Of a stretch of 64,000 bases of DNA, positions 49,722-62,897 are shown piece by piece. Position 1 is the stretch's first letter; every line of letters starts with the position of its first letter. The translations under genes were made by a program, and so were the position numbers. Under the pieces are notes generated by a model. It had not been told where the DNA came from. It saw only the letters and a program-made list of their open reading frames with translations, and made no database searches. This DNA is from Marsupella aquatica. Taxonomy: Eukaryota > Marchantiophyta. The stretch is taken from assembly GCA_973895155.1 (NCBI GenBank), contig OZ316895.1:13826001-13890000 (forward strand), written 5' to 3'.

Positions 49722-52700
49722 TCAGTCCTTGCCTTTAAGAGAGCTCTTCACGGCAGTGAAACCAGGCCTTTCCATGACAGGAGCAAGATCCAGCACCATA
49801 GCATCACGGACTGTGACAGCAACACCTTCGTAAGTCCAAACCTCTAATCTTGCAGATCCAGAGAGACCGAACGCAATCCAACCAACACCGGCTACGGCGA
49901 CGTCCACACTGCTCTTGTCCCATTTATCCCCAGACACCTCCACTGTTCGGGCCACCCAACGGCCTAGTTCTTCCACTCTCTCCTTGGTCAAGGGAGGCTG
50001 CAGCAAGACGAAAACCCATTAGTCTTCAGGCTTGTCCATATTGCTAAATCAGCCACAAATCCGCAAAAGTGGAGCAGATCTTCCAGTGAAGTCAGCAAAG
50101 CTCTGTGATTGTACACATCTGACCTATTTTCATTTCTGATCTGCTATTTGTAACATCATGAGTCTTATTAACTACACAAGACGTTGGAAAATTCGAACCC
50201 ACGCCATCTCACTTTTTTTCTTAGTATTATATGCACATCCACAAACCTTGACCAGACCCTGCAAACTTCCTCTGCAAACTTTCCCATCCCAGGCAATAAT
50301 TTTGTTTATAACCAAGCCCTTTCTAGAATCTTCTTAATTCGTGGCAGAACAACTGGTGGAGGATTGGATTGCTCTAATGCTGTCGATGTAAAAAATCTAT
50401 TAAAATGTCCTTATTGTCCGTTTTCCCTTGTTGATGTGCCCTCGGATTCTCAATGGGCAATCCGTCTTGCATCTGAGTGTGGCAACTACTGTATTCTTGT
50501 TTATAAGGTCTCAGAGGTTTCAATGCCTGACATCACACTCATTAATGAGGTAGACGCGTCCGAAAAATGACTGATTCTCCACGAAAATATTCCCAACAAG
50601 ACGTGCTCGAATGAAAGGGACATTGAAATAAACTTTACCAAACTCTCCCCTTCATGTTAACAAACTCTCCCCTTCCCCGCCTTGCTGTGCTATCAAGAGG
50701 AACTCAAAATGAACAGCGGAGGCAATATCTCTGAATTTGTCAATCCCATAGAAAAGATTCCAGACCTGCGAGATTCACGAGGCAACCATGCAAAGTGAAG
50801 TGCAAGACCGCAATTACATACCTGCAATTTGTCTCCGATATGCTTATTAAATAATTCTTGAGCTGATTCGCCTTTTCCCATGTGACATGGAATATGTGGC
50901 GATGCCCAAATCGTTGCATATATGCTTTCACCTGGTGCTGTCTCTACATGCACTCTCACCAATCCTCCGAGCGAAATGGCATGACCTACCTGGTAAAACA
51001 GGGCTCATATCAATATGCAACACAACAATATTAAAGATTGCCGCCAAGTTTTTATATTTAAATTTGTGTACTGGGTGCATTCCTATCAGAGTTCCCAGCG
51101 AGTTTCCAAATGATGGACGAGAGGTAGAAGGAACTCCCACAATTCACTCCACCCGCATCTCAATCGTGCAACAAGACAAGTATGGACAAAACCAAGCTAG
51201 GTTTTTCTGGGTTGTTATGTAGCTGACAAGTAAAGCAAGTACAATTCTCGGTTTCTCCTCACCTTAACACGGAAAGTTCGGGGTTTCAGAACTTTGCGGA
51301 TTTGAACCATCTTCTGTTCCTCCCTAGTCAACCGAGTGGTGATCTGATGAGGATGGAGAAGCCCAGGAGTATCAAGAAGTCTGGCTTTACCCGGCAAAAT
51401 GCCTTCAAGTTTCAAGACGCCAACTGTCGTCCCAGGAAGTGCAGCCTCCGTTAGAAACACGTTATTCTTCTTCCCTTCAGCCCCTTCGTCTGCTCCTTTG
51501 GTTCCTTTAGCTGCAAACTTTCCCAAGGCATTGATGAGAGAGGACTTTCCCACATTCTGAGCTCCAATAACCCACACATCTCCGCGAGGCCCCGCCATCT
51601 CAGTGATCTGCTTAGACAGTTTGTCCACTCCCCATCCTTTGAAAGCACTCACTATGTGTACCCCACTAATTTGAGTCACACCTCCAGCCCTGGACCTCCT
51701 CCTTGCCCACTGCTCTAACCTCACTGGAGACAATCCTCCGGGAAGAAGGTCAACCTTGTTGAGAACGATGAGGAGCCTGGGCACATTGGCAGCTTTCCCT
51801 TCTTGCCAGGCATTTCCCAGCTCTCTCTCTGCGTCTGCCAGAATAGTGGCAGCCATTCTGGGGAAGGATCCATCAAAGTCCACAGAATCAATGACCATCA
51901 AAACCACTGCTCTTCGTCCTATGGACTTTCTCAGCCTACTCCCAACCACATGCTCAAAGTCAAAATCAGGGAGCAGATTCTCAACCTCCTCGTCTTTAAC
52001 CTTTCCATAATTTCTCAGCGCATGGCATCTGGCACAAACGATTGGTTTCTCACCTTCAGATGACTCTGCCGCAGTTTTGCCCTGACCTAATTTTTCCCTC
52101 TTAGCCCGCTTCCCTCTTCTCCCACGCCTTGTTTCCTCATTCCAGGTCCCCAGGATATCCTCTTCGAGATTCATCTCCTCAGGAGTCGCAGAAAGGTCCA
52201 CCCACTTCAAAACCTCTTTCTTCTTCATCCCCAAACCGTCCGTCGCCCCCACCTCCATCTCGGTCCCGGGCCTATCAAGAAGATTCAGCAGCTCAGCATC
52301 TGTCAAAACCTCCTCCTCCTCAAACTCTTCCTGGGCTCGTTTCACTGGGGCAACAGGAAGTTGGAAAAACCCGGGGGCTTTGGGATCTTCATCCTGCATT
52401 TCAATCCCGCATCCTGGGCAAAGCCTTTGACTATCTAGCCACGATTTACCGGTCTCTGGTAGCTCAGGTACAACTCTCGGAGCTAATGCAACTCGAGATG
52501 CACAGCCTAGCCCGGAGCTGCTGCTAAATCGCTGCTGATTTGTTGGACCGGTGGGATATCCCCAAACTAGGAGCCTGGCAGAAGAACATGAAGAAAGGAC
52601 GGGAAATGACCCTGCAAGACTTGTGATGCCGGAACTGTGAGAGAACCGCGAGTGACTGGAGGAGCAGTGAGTTGAGAGATAGGTTTTTCTAGCATGGGAC

Positions 52701-52969
52701 AGTTCAGCTACTGCAGGACTGAGGGAGATGGGAGAGTACCTACGAGACTGGGTATGACTAACAATGTGGCCGCCTGGTTGGACTTGGCCCTGAGATACCA
52801 CCACACAACCTCTCTCTTCTACAGCCAAATTTGTTGTTCTCCAGTGGGGAACCATTGCTCTCCCGACCGTGCAGCGCAGCTGCTTAACGAGGTGAATTTC
52901 CATTCTCTGCCTTAGCCTTGCACCACAACGAACTCCCGGCATATTAGGCAAGTGCGTGCAAGTGCCCAT
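49722..52969 (-). CDS. BPG2: plastid circularly permuted GTPase, BPG2/YqeH type
   Basis: Three exons, 52969-51263, 50989-50822 and 49997-49722, all in phase 0, giving about 716 residues. The start is the first ATG; in-frame ATGs at 52942 and 52903 are alternatives. A Ser/Arg-rich N-terminus of about 170 residues looks like a transit peptide with a long linker. A split zinc finger follows (CPGCG near 184 and CARCHALRNYGK near 312). The GTPase motifs come in permuted order: G4 NKVD (about 404), G5 VSAFKGWG, G1 GAQNVGKSS (about 469), G2 LPGTT and G3 DTPGLLHPHQ (about 533). This is the diagnostic arrangement of YqeH/YlqF-like GTPases. The last two exons encode the C-terminal treble-clef-like and RNA-binding part. 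Bacterial YqeH acts in 30S biogenesis. Arabidopsis BPG2 is needed for plastid rRNA processing and greening and was found through brassinosteroid-linked pale-green mutants. Confidence 0.95.
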
Positions 52970-55900
52970 TATTCTGACCAGCTGCCAGCATTCCTTCGTC
53001 AATTGGGAAGATCAGGGCAGTAGTGCATACTGTCATCTGTCATACTCGTCTCTTCTCAACTCAGCTCTAACAATCTCTTGAACATTTCACAGCTGAAAAC
53101 GCCAGCAGAACGATGAGATTGGTGCCCTGATTATGCCCTGATTGTGCCCCGATTGATTTTCTTGTGTCGCTAAACTTTCAATGGAATGAAACGCAAGGGA
53201 AGATAATGGATTGGGATAAAGCAAAATTGTTGTACAGAGCCTACGCTCTACTGGGTGGCCTCGATTCAGAGGCAGAGCCTCATGGCACCGAATCGGAAAT
53301 TGGAGTGGGTGGGTAGCTAGCCAGCCATGTTACACATCAGAGCAAAGCAGAGCAGACCCATTTGACGCCTCAGGGAAGAGCAGAGTAATGGCGGTGAGGA
53401 AACTCTGCGGCGATGCATACAGCAAACGGACTCCGAATGCCAGGGTTGAGGGTTTTAGTCTGAAGAGACTTCGAAGATCTGAGTAAAGTAAAGGGGTTTA
53501 AAGTCTTTAGGTCACTCCTTGTTTTCGAGGATCTCCACCAGTTTGATGAGCCATATGCATTTATGAGCATTGGATATGTTGATGTTGGTATGGATAGGCC
53601 ACACTCCCATCTAAAAACCCAATAGAGCATAAAAGCCCCTCCCAATAGAGCAGAAAGCATAGATTAGAGCAAATTGACATAAAAATATATTGCAAGCAAT
53701 TAGAATAAGATAACATAGAGAAAGAGTGTCCCACAGTATAGCAGCCTCAAAAATATTATGAGTTCCATGGAATCCCAGTTGGTCAAACCATAATCAAGTG
53801 TTTAGTTACGGTGAGATGTGCAAGTACTATATACATTAGCAAGATTTAGATAATGACTGAAGGTTAAACTCATGTTACGGAGTCAGTTAGGAGATAAGGA
53901 GATCTTAATTTGTGAAGACCCGGGATGGCCAATGGCTTTAGAGTTCAGTAAAACTCTCTTGTATGGTCCTGTGGACGTAGTGGTGAGGTGAATCACATAT
54001 CTTTGTTGTTCTCCAGTTCGGTTGATGTTACACTTGTGCATGATGTCTTATGAATAATGGTCAATTTACTGAACACCTTCAAACATACAATACAAATTGA
54101 TGATTTGCTATGGATAGTCCACAATCCCACTGAAGAACTCACAATTTCCTCAAATCATGAGTTTGTGCCTTAAAACACACTATGTGTCTTGTGTGCCATG
54201 GATGAAAATAAAGGCTTGAATAGCTACAAACTCACCCTGAATTTACTCAAATCTTGAGTTTGTACATACTATGTGCCTTGTCTGCCTTTGGTGAGAGAAA
54301 AGGCTTGACTAACTGGTTGGTGACCATCTTTCTTGCTAAAATTGGTAGTGATAGTCTGGATTTGGAAGCTAACCTCTAAATATTTGGGATCGTACCTTTA
54401 GTTCTTTACAAGAAATTTATTAATTATATTGCTGATTTATCTATAGATATATGGTAGCCCTAAAAGATAAAGGTTGTTTAAAGTTAGGGCAACCTTATCA
54501 CAAAGGAGGTGATGTGCACTAGGCCTCCGTAATATGTCTATCATCAAGATATTTCGTTGATTGAGGCATGTGTACTAAATCAAACAGTGTCTTTCATCAG
54601 GGGTTCTATTTTCTTTGTGCAAAGTTGTCTTCAAAGATTTCCTTGATATTTCTTCACTTGAGAATGCCTATTCACTCAAAGTGCTGTCTTCAACCTGGGG
54701 TTCTATTTCTGTTATTTAAAGTTGTCTTCAACATAGACTTTTCTGTAAAGTGCCAAAAGGCGGGTGAGTCTTCTGTCATTTTAACTCGGGTTCAGGGTGA
54801 GTGAAGGTCTTAACCCAACATGAAGTGATGTGTGTTCAATTACAGGTCCTTAGTTGCCACACACACCCCGTGCTGCCATAAATTTCGGAGTCACCAGCTC
54901 CATTCAATTGTTTCAAGTTTAATTTTGGGACAGGACTGGTGAATTGATGTGTATTCTGGTTGACAACTTGATTCCCCAGCTTAGGGGTTTGGATTCATTC
55001 GACCTTTCAATTTAGTTCTGGTTGACAGTTGTAAATTTCAGCTCTATGTCAATTTGGATTGCAATTTAGTTCTAGTTGAGCCAGTGAGGAATTTTGTTTT
55101 GTGTCTTGCTGTTTCATCTACATTCAGCAGTCTGTGGACTGCCGCACAATGGAGTACTTAGTAAACCCAACCTGAATTTTGGTGAGTTAAGAGCTTTAAG
55201 GGGAGTATTCATGGTTATGCCTTTTTGGGCTTCACTTAACATACTTCAACCTAGGGTTCTATTTACTTTGTGTAACATTGTCTTCAAACTCATTTTCATT
55301 GTACTCATTTTCATTGTACAAGTGTACAGTGTACTAGCCTGATTACCCATTCCTTGAATGTAAATAGAGAGACAAGTTGTCTTCAACCTAGGGTTCTATT
55401 TCCTTTGTGTAACATTGTCTTCAAAATCATTTTCAGTGTACAGTTTACTAGCGTGATTACCCATTCCTTGAATGTAAATAAAGACAAGTAGGAAAAAACA
55501 CTCCCGAGAAAAAAAGGTTCCGTGCTATTTCCTGTTCACCTTTGCCCACAGAAAAACAGGTTCCATGCTATTTCCTGTTCGCCTTTGCCCCATCCTTGGT
55601 TTTCTGTGGCTGCACTCTAGACACGAGGCCCAAGGAACAGGTTTTGATAGTGCAATATTATTTGTATGCAGTGCTTTACTGTTTGCATGCCCTTCTCAAT
55701 GACCGTGTAGCCTTGAGCACGGTAAACCCAAAACCTTGTTCTGTCAGTGCCCATCATTTCTCTATGCGGTACACACGGCAATGTCCTGTAATGGGTTGCT
55801 TGCGCATCTTGGGTTGGGCTGGGAAAGCGTGTTACTCCAGGAAGAAACCAAATCTCCCATAGACCACAGGGCGACGACCATCATCGATTACGTTTCTCAC

Positions 55901-57500
55901 TATCAACCAGATCACTAATTCGAGGTGGGGTTTAATAGGTAGACGTTTCATGGATGGTTAATCTCCACTAAATACACATTATTCTCTACATACATAACGT
56001 GCATCACAAAACATGTATAAAACCAGTCAAAGTAACAACTGTATAAATCATATACCCACTCTTTTGTGAGCTTTAGTGGGCACGATGTATGTCCCAGTCG
56101 ACACAAAGCCTGGTCCAAAATTAGAATCTTTCCAGCTTGAAGGCGTCCAAAGTTTGAACCCATGTACTTCAGAATTCTCAGAGCACGAGGCTAACCATGG
56201 GAGGCATGGAGATTTTGTGACCTTAAATGTGTGCCCAATGCTCTGCCTTGTCCGATCCACATGTTTGAGAATGGACACACCGTAATGACGCTCTGCCGTG
56301 ATTGATGATCTTTAGGCCAATTCCTCTACTGGAACTAAGGCTCATGTTGTCCTGTTTACCAAGTTCGAGTTGGCATTTCCATACCTGTTCTTACTTCACA
56401 GAACCACAACATAGTGGAATGATGATGGACCTAGATCCGAAGTCTCTCGAGTAGGGTCGATCCATACTTTAAAAGCCTAGTCATGAACCGTTTTGATATT
56501 GATGATCCTGAGCTCCGTATAAGGCCCTTACAAGGGAGGAGGGATTTATCCACCGTCTTCTCAACGAGGAGGCGGATTGCAGAAAAAAACTGGTGTCACA
56601 TTTATTTGAAAGCGCCATATCTGACCTAGCCTCTTTTCCGTTAACCTACACCCGTCTTAGGTCTTACTCAAGCCAACTACTGCCACAAATGTGACTACTA
56701 ACCACCATACAATGAGATGATTGGTGAAAGAAATACGCTACTATGTCTAAAGCAGCCGTTCCTAAACTCTAGCTCTCTTTACGCTGACATGACTGTTCCA
56801 CGGTAGCCACAAGCATGGAGCTGATGTCAAAAGAATTGATGGGATTCCCCATGTGGGGCTATTCATATCCGTCCTCTGTTTTCTTTTCAAATGGATGCCT
56901 TAACTGGATCTGTCATAAAAAATCTACGTGCAATTTATTCATTCACGTAGGTAGCAGTGGTTCTCTCTCACTACGTACTCCAATTTTATGGCTCGCCTGC
57001 ATCCATATCATCAATCATCCTGTAAGCTAAAGGCACTTTTGATTGATGTATCTCCTATCGACATCCTCTCGACAGAAACATACTGCGCGACAATCACCTG
57101 AGAGTGGCAGTATAGACTCTTTTACAAATAACAGTATCCAGCCAAAAATCCAACCTAAAAAGCTAATATTGCCAAAGCATTTAAACCGAATGAAATCATT
57201 TACTTTTAAAAAGCCATACCTCTTCTGTGGCTCCTGCTGTCATATTCACAAAGGACGAGTCATGCCTGCACCACGAAATCACCATTCTTGATAAATAACA
57301 TGATAATCGTTCATAGCAATTCACTCTACTTCCAAAGCGAAGCTTAAGTTGTCACAGAAAGCCTAACAGCGAGTCAGATGAGCATTGGACCCATCTAAGC
57401 ATATTCGAAATATATCTCACATAACTTTGCAGAGGGTATGGAGAAAAAACATCTGGATCGAGGAGGGAATATGGAGTAAATGCAGCACGTTTGACTACAA
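52970..57500. other. gene-poor intergenic region with small duplications
   Basis: No gene recognised. Duplications: 54139-54310, two units with CAAATC-(A/T)-TGAGTTTGT and TATGTG-(T/C)-CTTGT; and 55517-55600, two units with GGTTCC-x-TGCTATTTCCTGTTC. The larger pair at 55243-55492 is listed separately. Confidence 0.5.
55243..55492. repeat. two-copy tandem repeat, about 136-bp unit
   Basis: Both copies carry CTTCAACCTAGGGTTCTATT, then TTTGTGTAACATTGTCTTCAA, then GATTACCCATTCCTTGAATG. More diverged relatives of the first block occur at 54598 and 54690 (GGGGTTCTATTT followed by AAGTTGTCTTCAA), so this is an old local family. Confidence 0.8.
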
Positions 57501-60500
57501 CTAATAGCAAGTACTAACCAACCAAACAAGGCCACGCACAAACCTGAGTTTTTTCGAAGTTCCGTCAAGTTCTTCTTCGCTAAGATGGTTGTCCTTCTTA
57601 GGGAGTGAAGAGAAAAACTGCAGAACTCCAAAGAAAAGTAGAAAAATCAATTAAAATGCTAACATCCCACCGGACAAGTGGTCAACTAATCATGTATTAT
57701 TACAACGTTCCATTATCCTCTAAGATCTGCACCAACGCTTTTACATTTTCAAGTAAGAACTCCGTTGTATCAATCAATATCATCACGTGCTCATCTAAGG
57801 TGATACAGCTTAATCACCGCCCTTCCCTAACTTATGGAATGGCTGGTATACTCTAGATGTGGTAGACATTATGATGCTAATTAAGAAAATGGGCATTCAT
57901 TTATTCAATTGTGATACAATCAACTCTATAATTTGGAGCTCGTGAGAAGGCCCCATTATCACTTACTCCGAAGCACACATAGGAACAGTCAAACCCTTTC
58001 TATCCTTACTTAGGGAACTCACAGGTTCGAAATACCATCATACCTGGTGCATGGAAATGAAGACGATGGATACGCCGAGAACAAAATTGATGGTTAGTGT
58101 GTGTCCAAACAGGGCTGCTGATGCAAGCCCTGTAAAAATTGTCGCCACCGTGGATGAATATTTCTTCAAAATAGTATCTGTCATATCCGGAGATATAACC
58201 AGAAATTCACAACGATTTCAATAAGAAACAAACCAAATTAAATCCTCAATTGCACCTCTAAATGCTCCAAGCAATCAGAATTGCTTCTCGAAGAAAAGCT
58301 CTAAAACTACTGCTGAGAGAGACCACCGCCTGAATGTACCACCACAAAAGGTCGTAACTTCCTAACAAGAAAATGATTATGATTTTTTGCCTTTGGCACC
58401 AACGTGTAACTGGCAATTTCACCAGTTTTGAAGTAGATTTATATTAAAGAAAAATCTTGGAATCCAAGACAAAACGACACAAATAAAAAGTACTCGACAT
58501 ACTTCGAATATAAATGATCAAGGCCTGCCAAAACGTGTAAATTCAGGACTACTGATTATTATGAGCTTACCCGCATACTTGAAAAAGAACGAAGACAAGA
58601 TTCCCTGTGCTGCATTGTTTAAAATAAGAAGCGCCGTGGCTTTTGAATGCCCTTCCACGAGATTGAAGTTGGTCGTGCCTAGATTCCCACAAAACAGTCA
58701 ACTTTGAGAGCCATAACGATCAGGGACACATAGATTTTCAGCCCAAATGCATTACAAGGTTACGCTGGTAGATCTCGAGTTGGCTTTTTAACATACCATT
58801 GTATATAATCCTGATCATTATCCCGCACAGATTGAAAAATGCACCATATCCGTAGAGGAACAGGTTCTGTGGTACAGAGCAAAGTGCCACTCTTCAATAT
58901 CACAAAGGTGGGATATTTTAGCTTAGAAAAGTAGCGTCACAAGAAAATCCAGCCACAGTCATGCGCCCCATCAAGTCAAATAAATGAAACATCCATATAT
59001 GTAGACCTGGAGATGGACGCTCGTATCGAACTGACTCTTGAGTGCATACTCATTAAACACAGATGCCAGGGAGGGCACTGTGACCTGCCAACACAATCCC
59101 GAATAAACTCAATATTACTAAAAATCAGAATTGAATTAAATAAAAACCAAAGAAGAACAGAAACGAGCAAAAGGCTACTTCATAGCTTGATGGCGTATAC
59201 TTATCTAGTTCCGGTGACAAACGTGAAAGTCAAGTTAACGAAAGTGCACAAACTCATTACATGACTCATAGTATGCTTTCACTGCTCAATTTGATCTAAT
59301 ATATGAACCATATTAGTCTGAGTAGAAGCAACAAATAATACACATTCCTCTCATATCTGGTTCCCAGAGATGGCCCACAGAATAGTCAACTTACAAAGAT
59401 TAACGTGTATACATAAGCAACTCCTGCGATGGGTACAGCTAGGGAAGTTGTCCCTGTAGCTGTTGTGTGTAGCTGATTTACACTAATTCCAATAAGTAGC
59501 AACCCCAGTGCTTCCCACTGAACGTGTACAAAACCAAAAAACTTATGTCAATGTACCGTAGAAACTATTTATCTGCCCATGCTTACAGGAAAACGTTCTT
59601 TTCATATAGAGGTAGTTCATTTGTCCGCATAACTGGCCAACATCCAATACGACCCATGAGCCTAATTGTCTCCTGGTTGGCCACATGTCGGAGAGAACAT
59701 TATCCTACTCGGTGAAGGGTAAAAGCAATTTCCACCAATTTCCAGTCCTTAAGAATGCCGACGGTGTACGCGAGACTCCTTCCAACTTTATTCTTTTTCG
59801 CACCCAATAAAACCAAGCAGATGTTCGAGAGCCTCAAAATACAATGAACTGAGATACACTCATAAACCTTTCTTACCTGGTTGGAAAAAAAGCCCCTTCG
59901 AAGCCAGTACAAGAGGTTGCTGCCATCTAGATGAACGCTTTCTACAACATTGGTGTTTACTGGTTGTCTGGATCGAGCAGTGGTATCTACAATGCTACAA
60001 AAGGAGGGCTCTATGACAAGGAACGATTTCTTGTAGATTCTTGTTTAAGTCCCACTATATGTAAAGGTATTACTGAATCATGTATTGGGTCATCTCACTC
60101 GTAACAACGGACCTGCATGATGGTGAAACGCCTCCTCATCACCACTTTCAGGAGCAAAGCAATCATCAGCACCTGAAAACAATGGGAGGCCTTTCAGCGA
60201 AGCAGATGAATAGGAGAAACTCTCTTGAGGTGGCGTCATTTTTGGAAATAACAACTTCACTAGGATATACATCAAGCGTAGATGAATGTACCTTCAAATT
60301 ACTGAGCATCTTCACAGTTGCTGGATTAAAGTAGAGCTGCAAGAGGATCATCGAATGGTCGAAACTTTTAGGCAAAGTACTCACAATCTCTTCACAGTGC
60401 ATCTGTAATTAAGTAGTCTACAACTTGGTAGTTTGAGTCCATAGTCCAAAACATCACATCTGCTTGTATTTCTGTCATCATATTAACCTTACAAGGTCCT

Positions 60501-62897
60501 TGGAACTGTGGATTACAGTTGGGCACACTACTCGCTTACCGCTTCAAGAATCCAAGATGGAAAGTGCCAACAGGCTATAAGCTACGTAATCCTCTAGTCA
60601 CACCTAAAACGCAGAAATAGACAATATAGGAAGAAAATAAATTGTACCTGCATGATAAACTTCAGGTAATTATTTATTGCATACAACAGCGCCGGAACAG
60701 CCAGCAAATAGTTGGCTCTTGCAGCCTGCAAACAGAGCAAACAGATCAACTTCAAAAGCTTGCAGGGCAAAACTCTCTGAAAGAACCATTAGCTTCTAAG
60801 AGCTATGAAAGTACTGTGCTTTGCCGCGGCCGGAAATAGCACCTTCAGATATCAAACTTTAAAACACTGTTATGAGATCATGCTGAGACACCAGATTAGG
60901 TGAGACACGTGCTAAAATATATATGCAACCGACGCAAACGGGATTGGTGACCAAATTCTGTAGATTTTCCTTGCCCTCGCTTGCATCTGAACTTCTATAA
61001 AAGGCATCCTGGATTGATCAGTTTAGAACACTGGAAAAAGTAAGCCATTGCACCAGACGAAACCCTAGAAAAGTAGAGATATTATTTGACAAGAAGAAGG
61101 CTCAAGAAGGGAGAACATTGGACCTGGAGGATCACCACCGGTGAAAGAAGCGATTTTTCTCCTGGATGCTGCTTACGCACCTGTCGGGACATGAACAAAA
61201 GGACCATCAAGGCTCGCTTGCATATTCAATAAACAACCTCAATGAGTCCGGAACTATCGGGTAATTTTTTCTCTAAGTGGGACCATATTCCATCACTTCA
61301 CAAAGACAGGTGTGAAAGAATCTTACATCCAAAGAGCTGAGAGCCACATCGTCAAGTTCCGCACAGGATTTTAAATGAAGGTGCAAAACATGTTACCCAA
61401 ATGCAAACTGACGAACAAGACAAAGGACTGGGCAACGCAGGTAGTGCACAGAAACTCACAGCGAATAGGAGCATGCATAGTGCAAATGCAACTTTCGCCA
61501 GCTCTGTCAAAAAATTCACGCTTACTGGGTCGAAAAGGAACTTGCCATCGACTTTTGACATATAGACCAGAATTGGCTGCAAAAAAGCAAATAATGTCGG
61601 ATGAGTAAACCATCACACCACCACTCCTGAAATCTAAGATATTGATTCTACAATTCTGGAGGCAGCAGTGAAACGGAGGATCATGACGACAAGACATCAG
61701 GTGGCCTTAGATTTGCTCCAAGCCTAATTCATTTTTGCATACAATAAGAAAGAGGTAAGCTACTTGTCGTGACTGTTTTATCGACAAGTCTATTGCTAGG
61801 TGCTCTTACCCACCCAGATCGCTCTAACACAGCAAATCGTTTCCTAGACTGCCACGGGTCAATTGGAACAACTGGCTGGACCATGCCTCGGCAACAGAAC
61901 CACTGTCACTGTTCGGAATCATCATCCAAAACCTACTCTAGCAATCCTCGAGGACAGATGCATTCAACATCAATTACGAATGTCCACGCAACGGTGCAAA
62001 GAGATCTTCCATGCACCATCATCGATCCGTTACGGCATTACCGGATTGCTAAGTCGCCTGAGCAAACTGAATGTCGCAATGTCTGCAACGGCACAGAGTA
62101 GATACTCTTGCAGGCTAATGCTCTAAACGAATTCGGAATATCCAATGTACTAGAGGAAAATCTTGGCCACGTCACTACTGATAAACAGAGATCGAAGAAC
62201 TTGTACATTTGAATGTGGAAATTCCGAGAAAAGACCTTGGCCAAGTCACTAATGATAAACAGAGATCGAAGAAATTGTCTATGTGCATGTGCAATTTCCA
62301 CATCTTGAACTGCGAAGTAAAAGCAGAACCGACCAAGGATTGTGCAGTGATTGGCTTCTGACCCCAAGGGGTATCAAGGTTGAGAAAGGCTTCATTTACA
62401 GCTAAATCTTCTGTAACATATTTCCTTCAGGTCACTTCCATTAAATCCGAATTAATCCTTAATTTCAGGAGATGGTCCTTCAAGCCTCAACTATGCTTAC
62501 TCGCTCGCATTAATGATATAGACGCCGTCAAAAGAAAATATTGACGCCCTACTCCTTGGACATGTGAGGCACTCCAGACCACTTCCCACGGAAAATAGAA
62601 GAAAATCAAATCGCCTGTCGCAGTAACTTCAGTGTCCTTCCACAGTCACACGATCGAGAACAGGTTCTGAGATCTCTCAATTCTGACATGCATTGCCAGC
62701 GTTGCAAACTTGCGCAGTCGACATACCTGAAGTCCAATCAATGTGCAATCCGAAACAACAAGTAGGACATTGAGGGCGCGAAAGCGTGAAGCCGGATTGC
62801 TGTGATGCCGATCGTATGCTCGAGATACCTGACGTACTGAAGGTGATCCTGACGCCGTTTGCCCGCAATACTTACATTCTACCACACCGTTCTTCAT
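57501..62897 (-). CDS. CMP-sialic-acid-transporter-like nucleotide-sugar transporter (Golgi)
   Basis: Twelve exons: 62897-62727, 61576-61460, 61180-61124, 60725-60648, 60336-60292, 60172-60113, 59517-59395, 59084-59007, 58866-58797, 58678-58571, 58177-58044 and 57617-57501, in phase throughout, about 385 residues. The start [13 protein letters not shown] matches plant relatives; an in-frame ATG at 62927 is an alternative. A small CxxC...HH motif (C8, C11, H31, H32) precedes about ten hydrophobic helices. Conserved blocks include [87 protein letters not shown] split over exons 10-11, and FISMHQFF. The family exchanges nucleotide sugars for nucleotide monophosphates across the Golgi membrane. 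Plants lack clear sialic acid, so the true substrate is open (CMP-Kdo has been discussed). The last exon is uncertain: it either reads through to the TAG at 57501 or splices at CTCAG/GTTTGT toward a stop near 57395. Confidence 0.9.
62156..62300. repeat. 74-bp tandem duplication in intron 1 of the transporter gene
   Basis: Two copies with CTTGGCCA-(C/A)-GTCACTA and GATAAACAGAGATCGAAGAA start at 62162 and 62236. They lie in the first intron (62726-61577), close to the promoter side. Confidence 0.8.

Noticed and set aside
58020-58045. GGTTCGAAAT resembling a tRNA T-loop
   Set aside because: No acceptor stem, D-loop or anticodon arm can be paired around it; it flanks a splice donor of the transporter. 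I found no tRNA or rRNA gene in the window.
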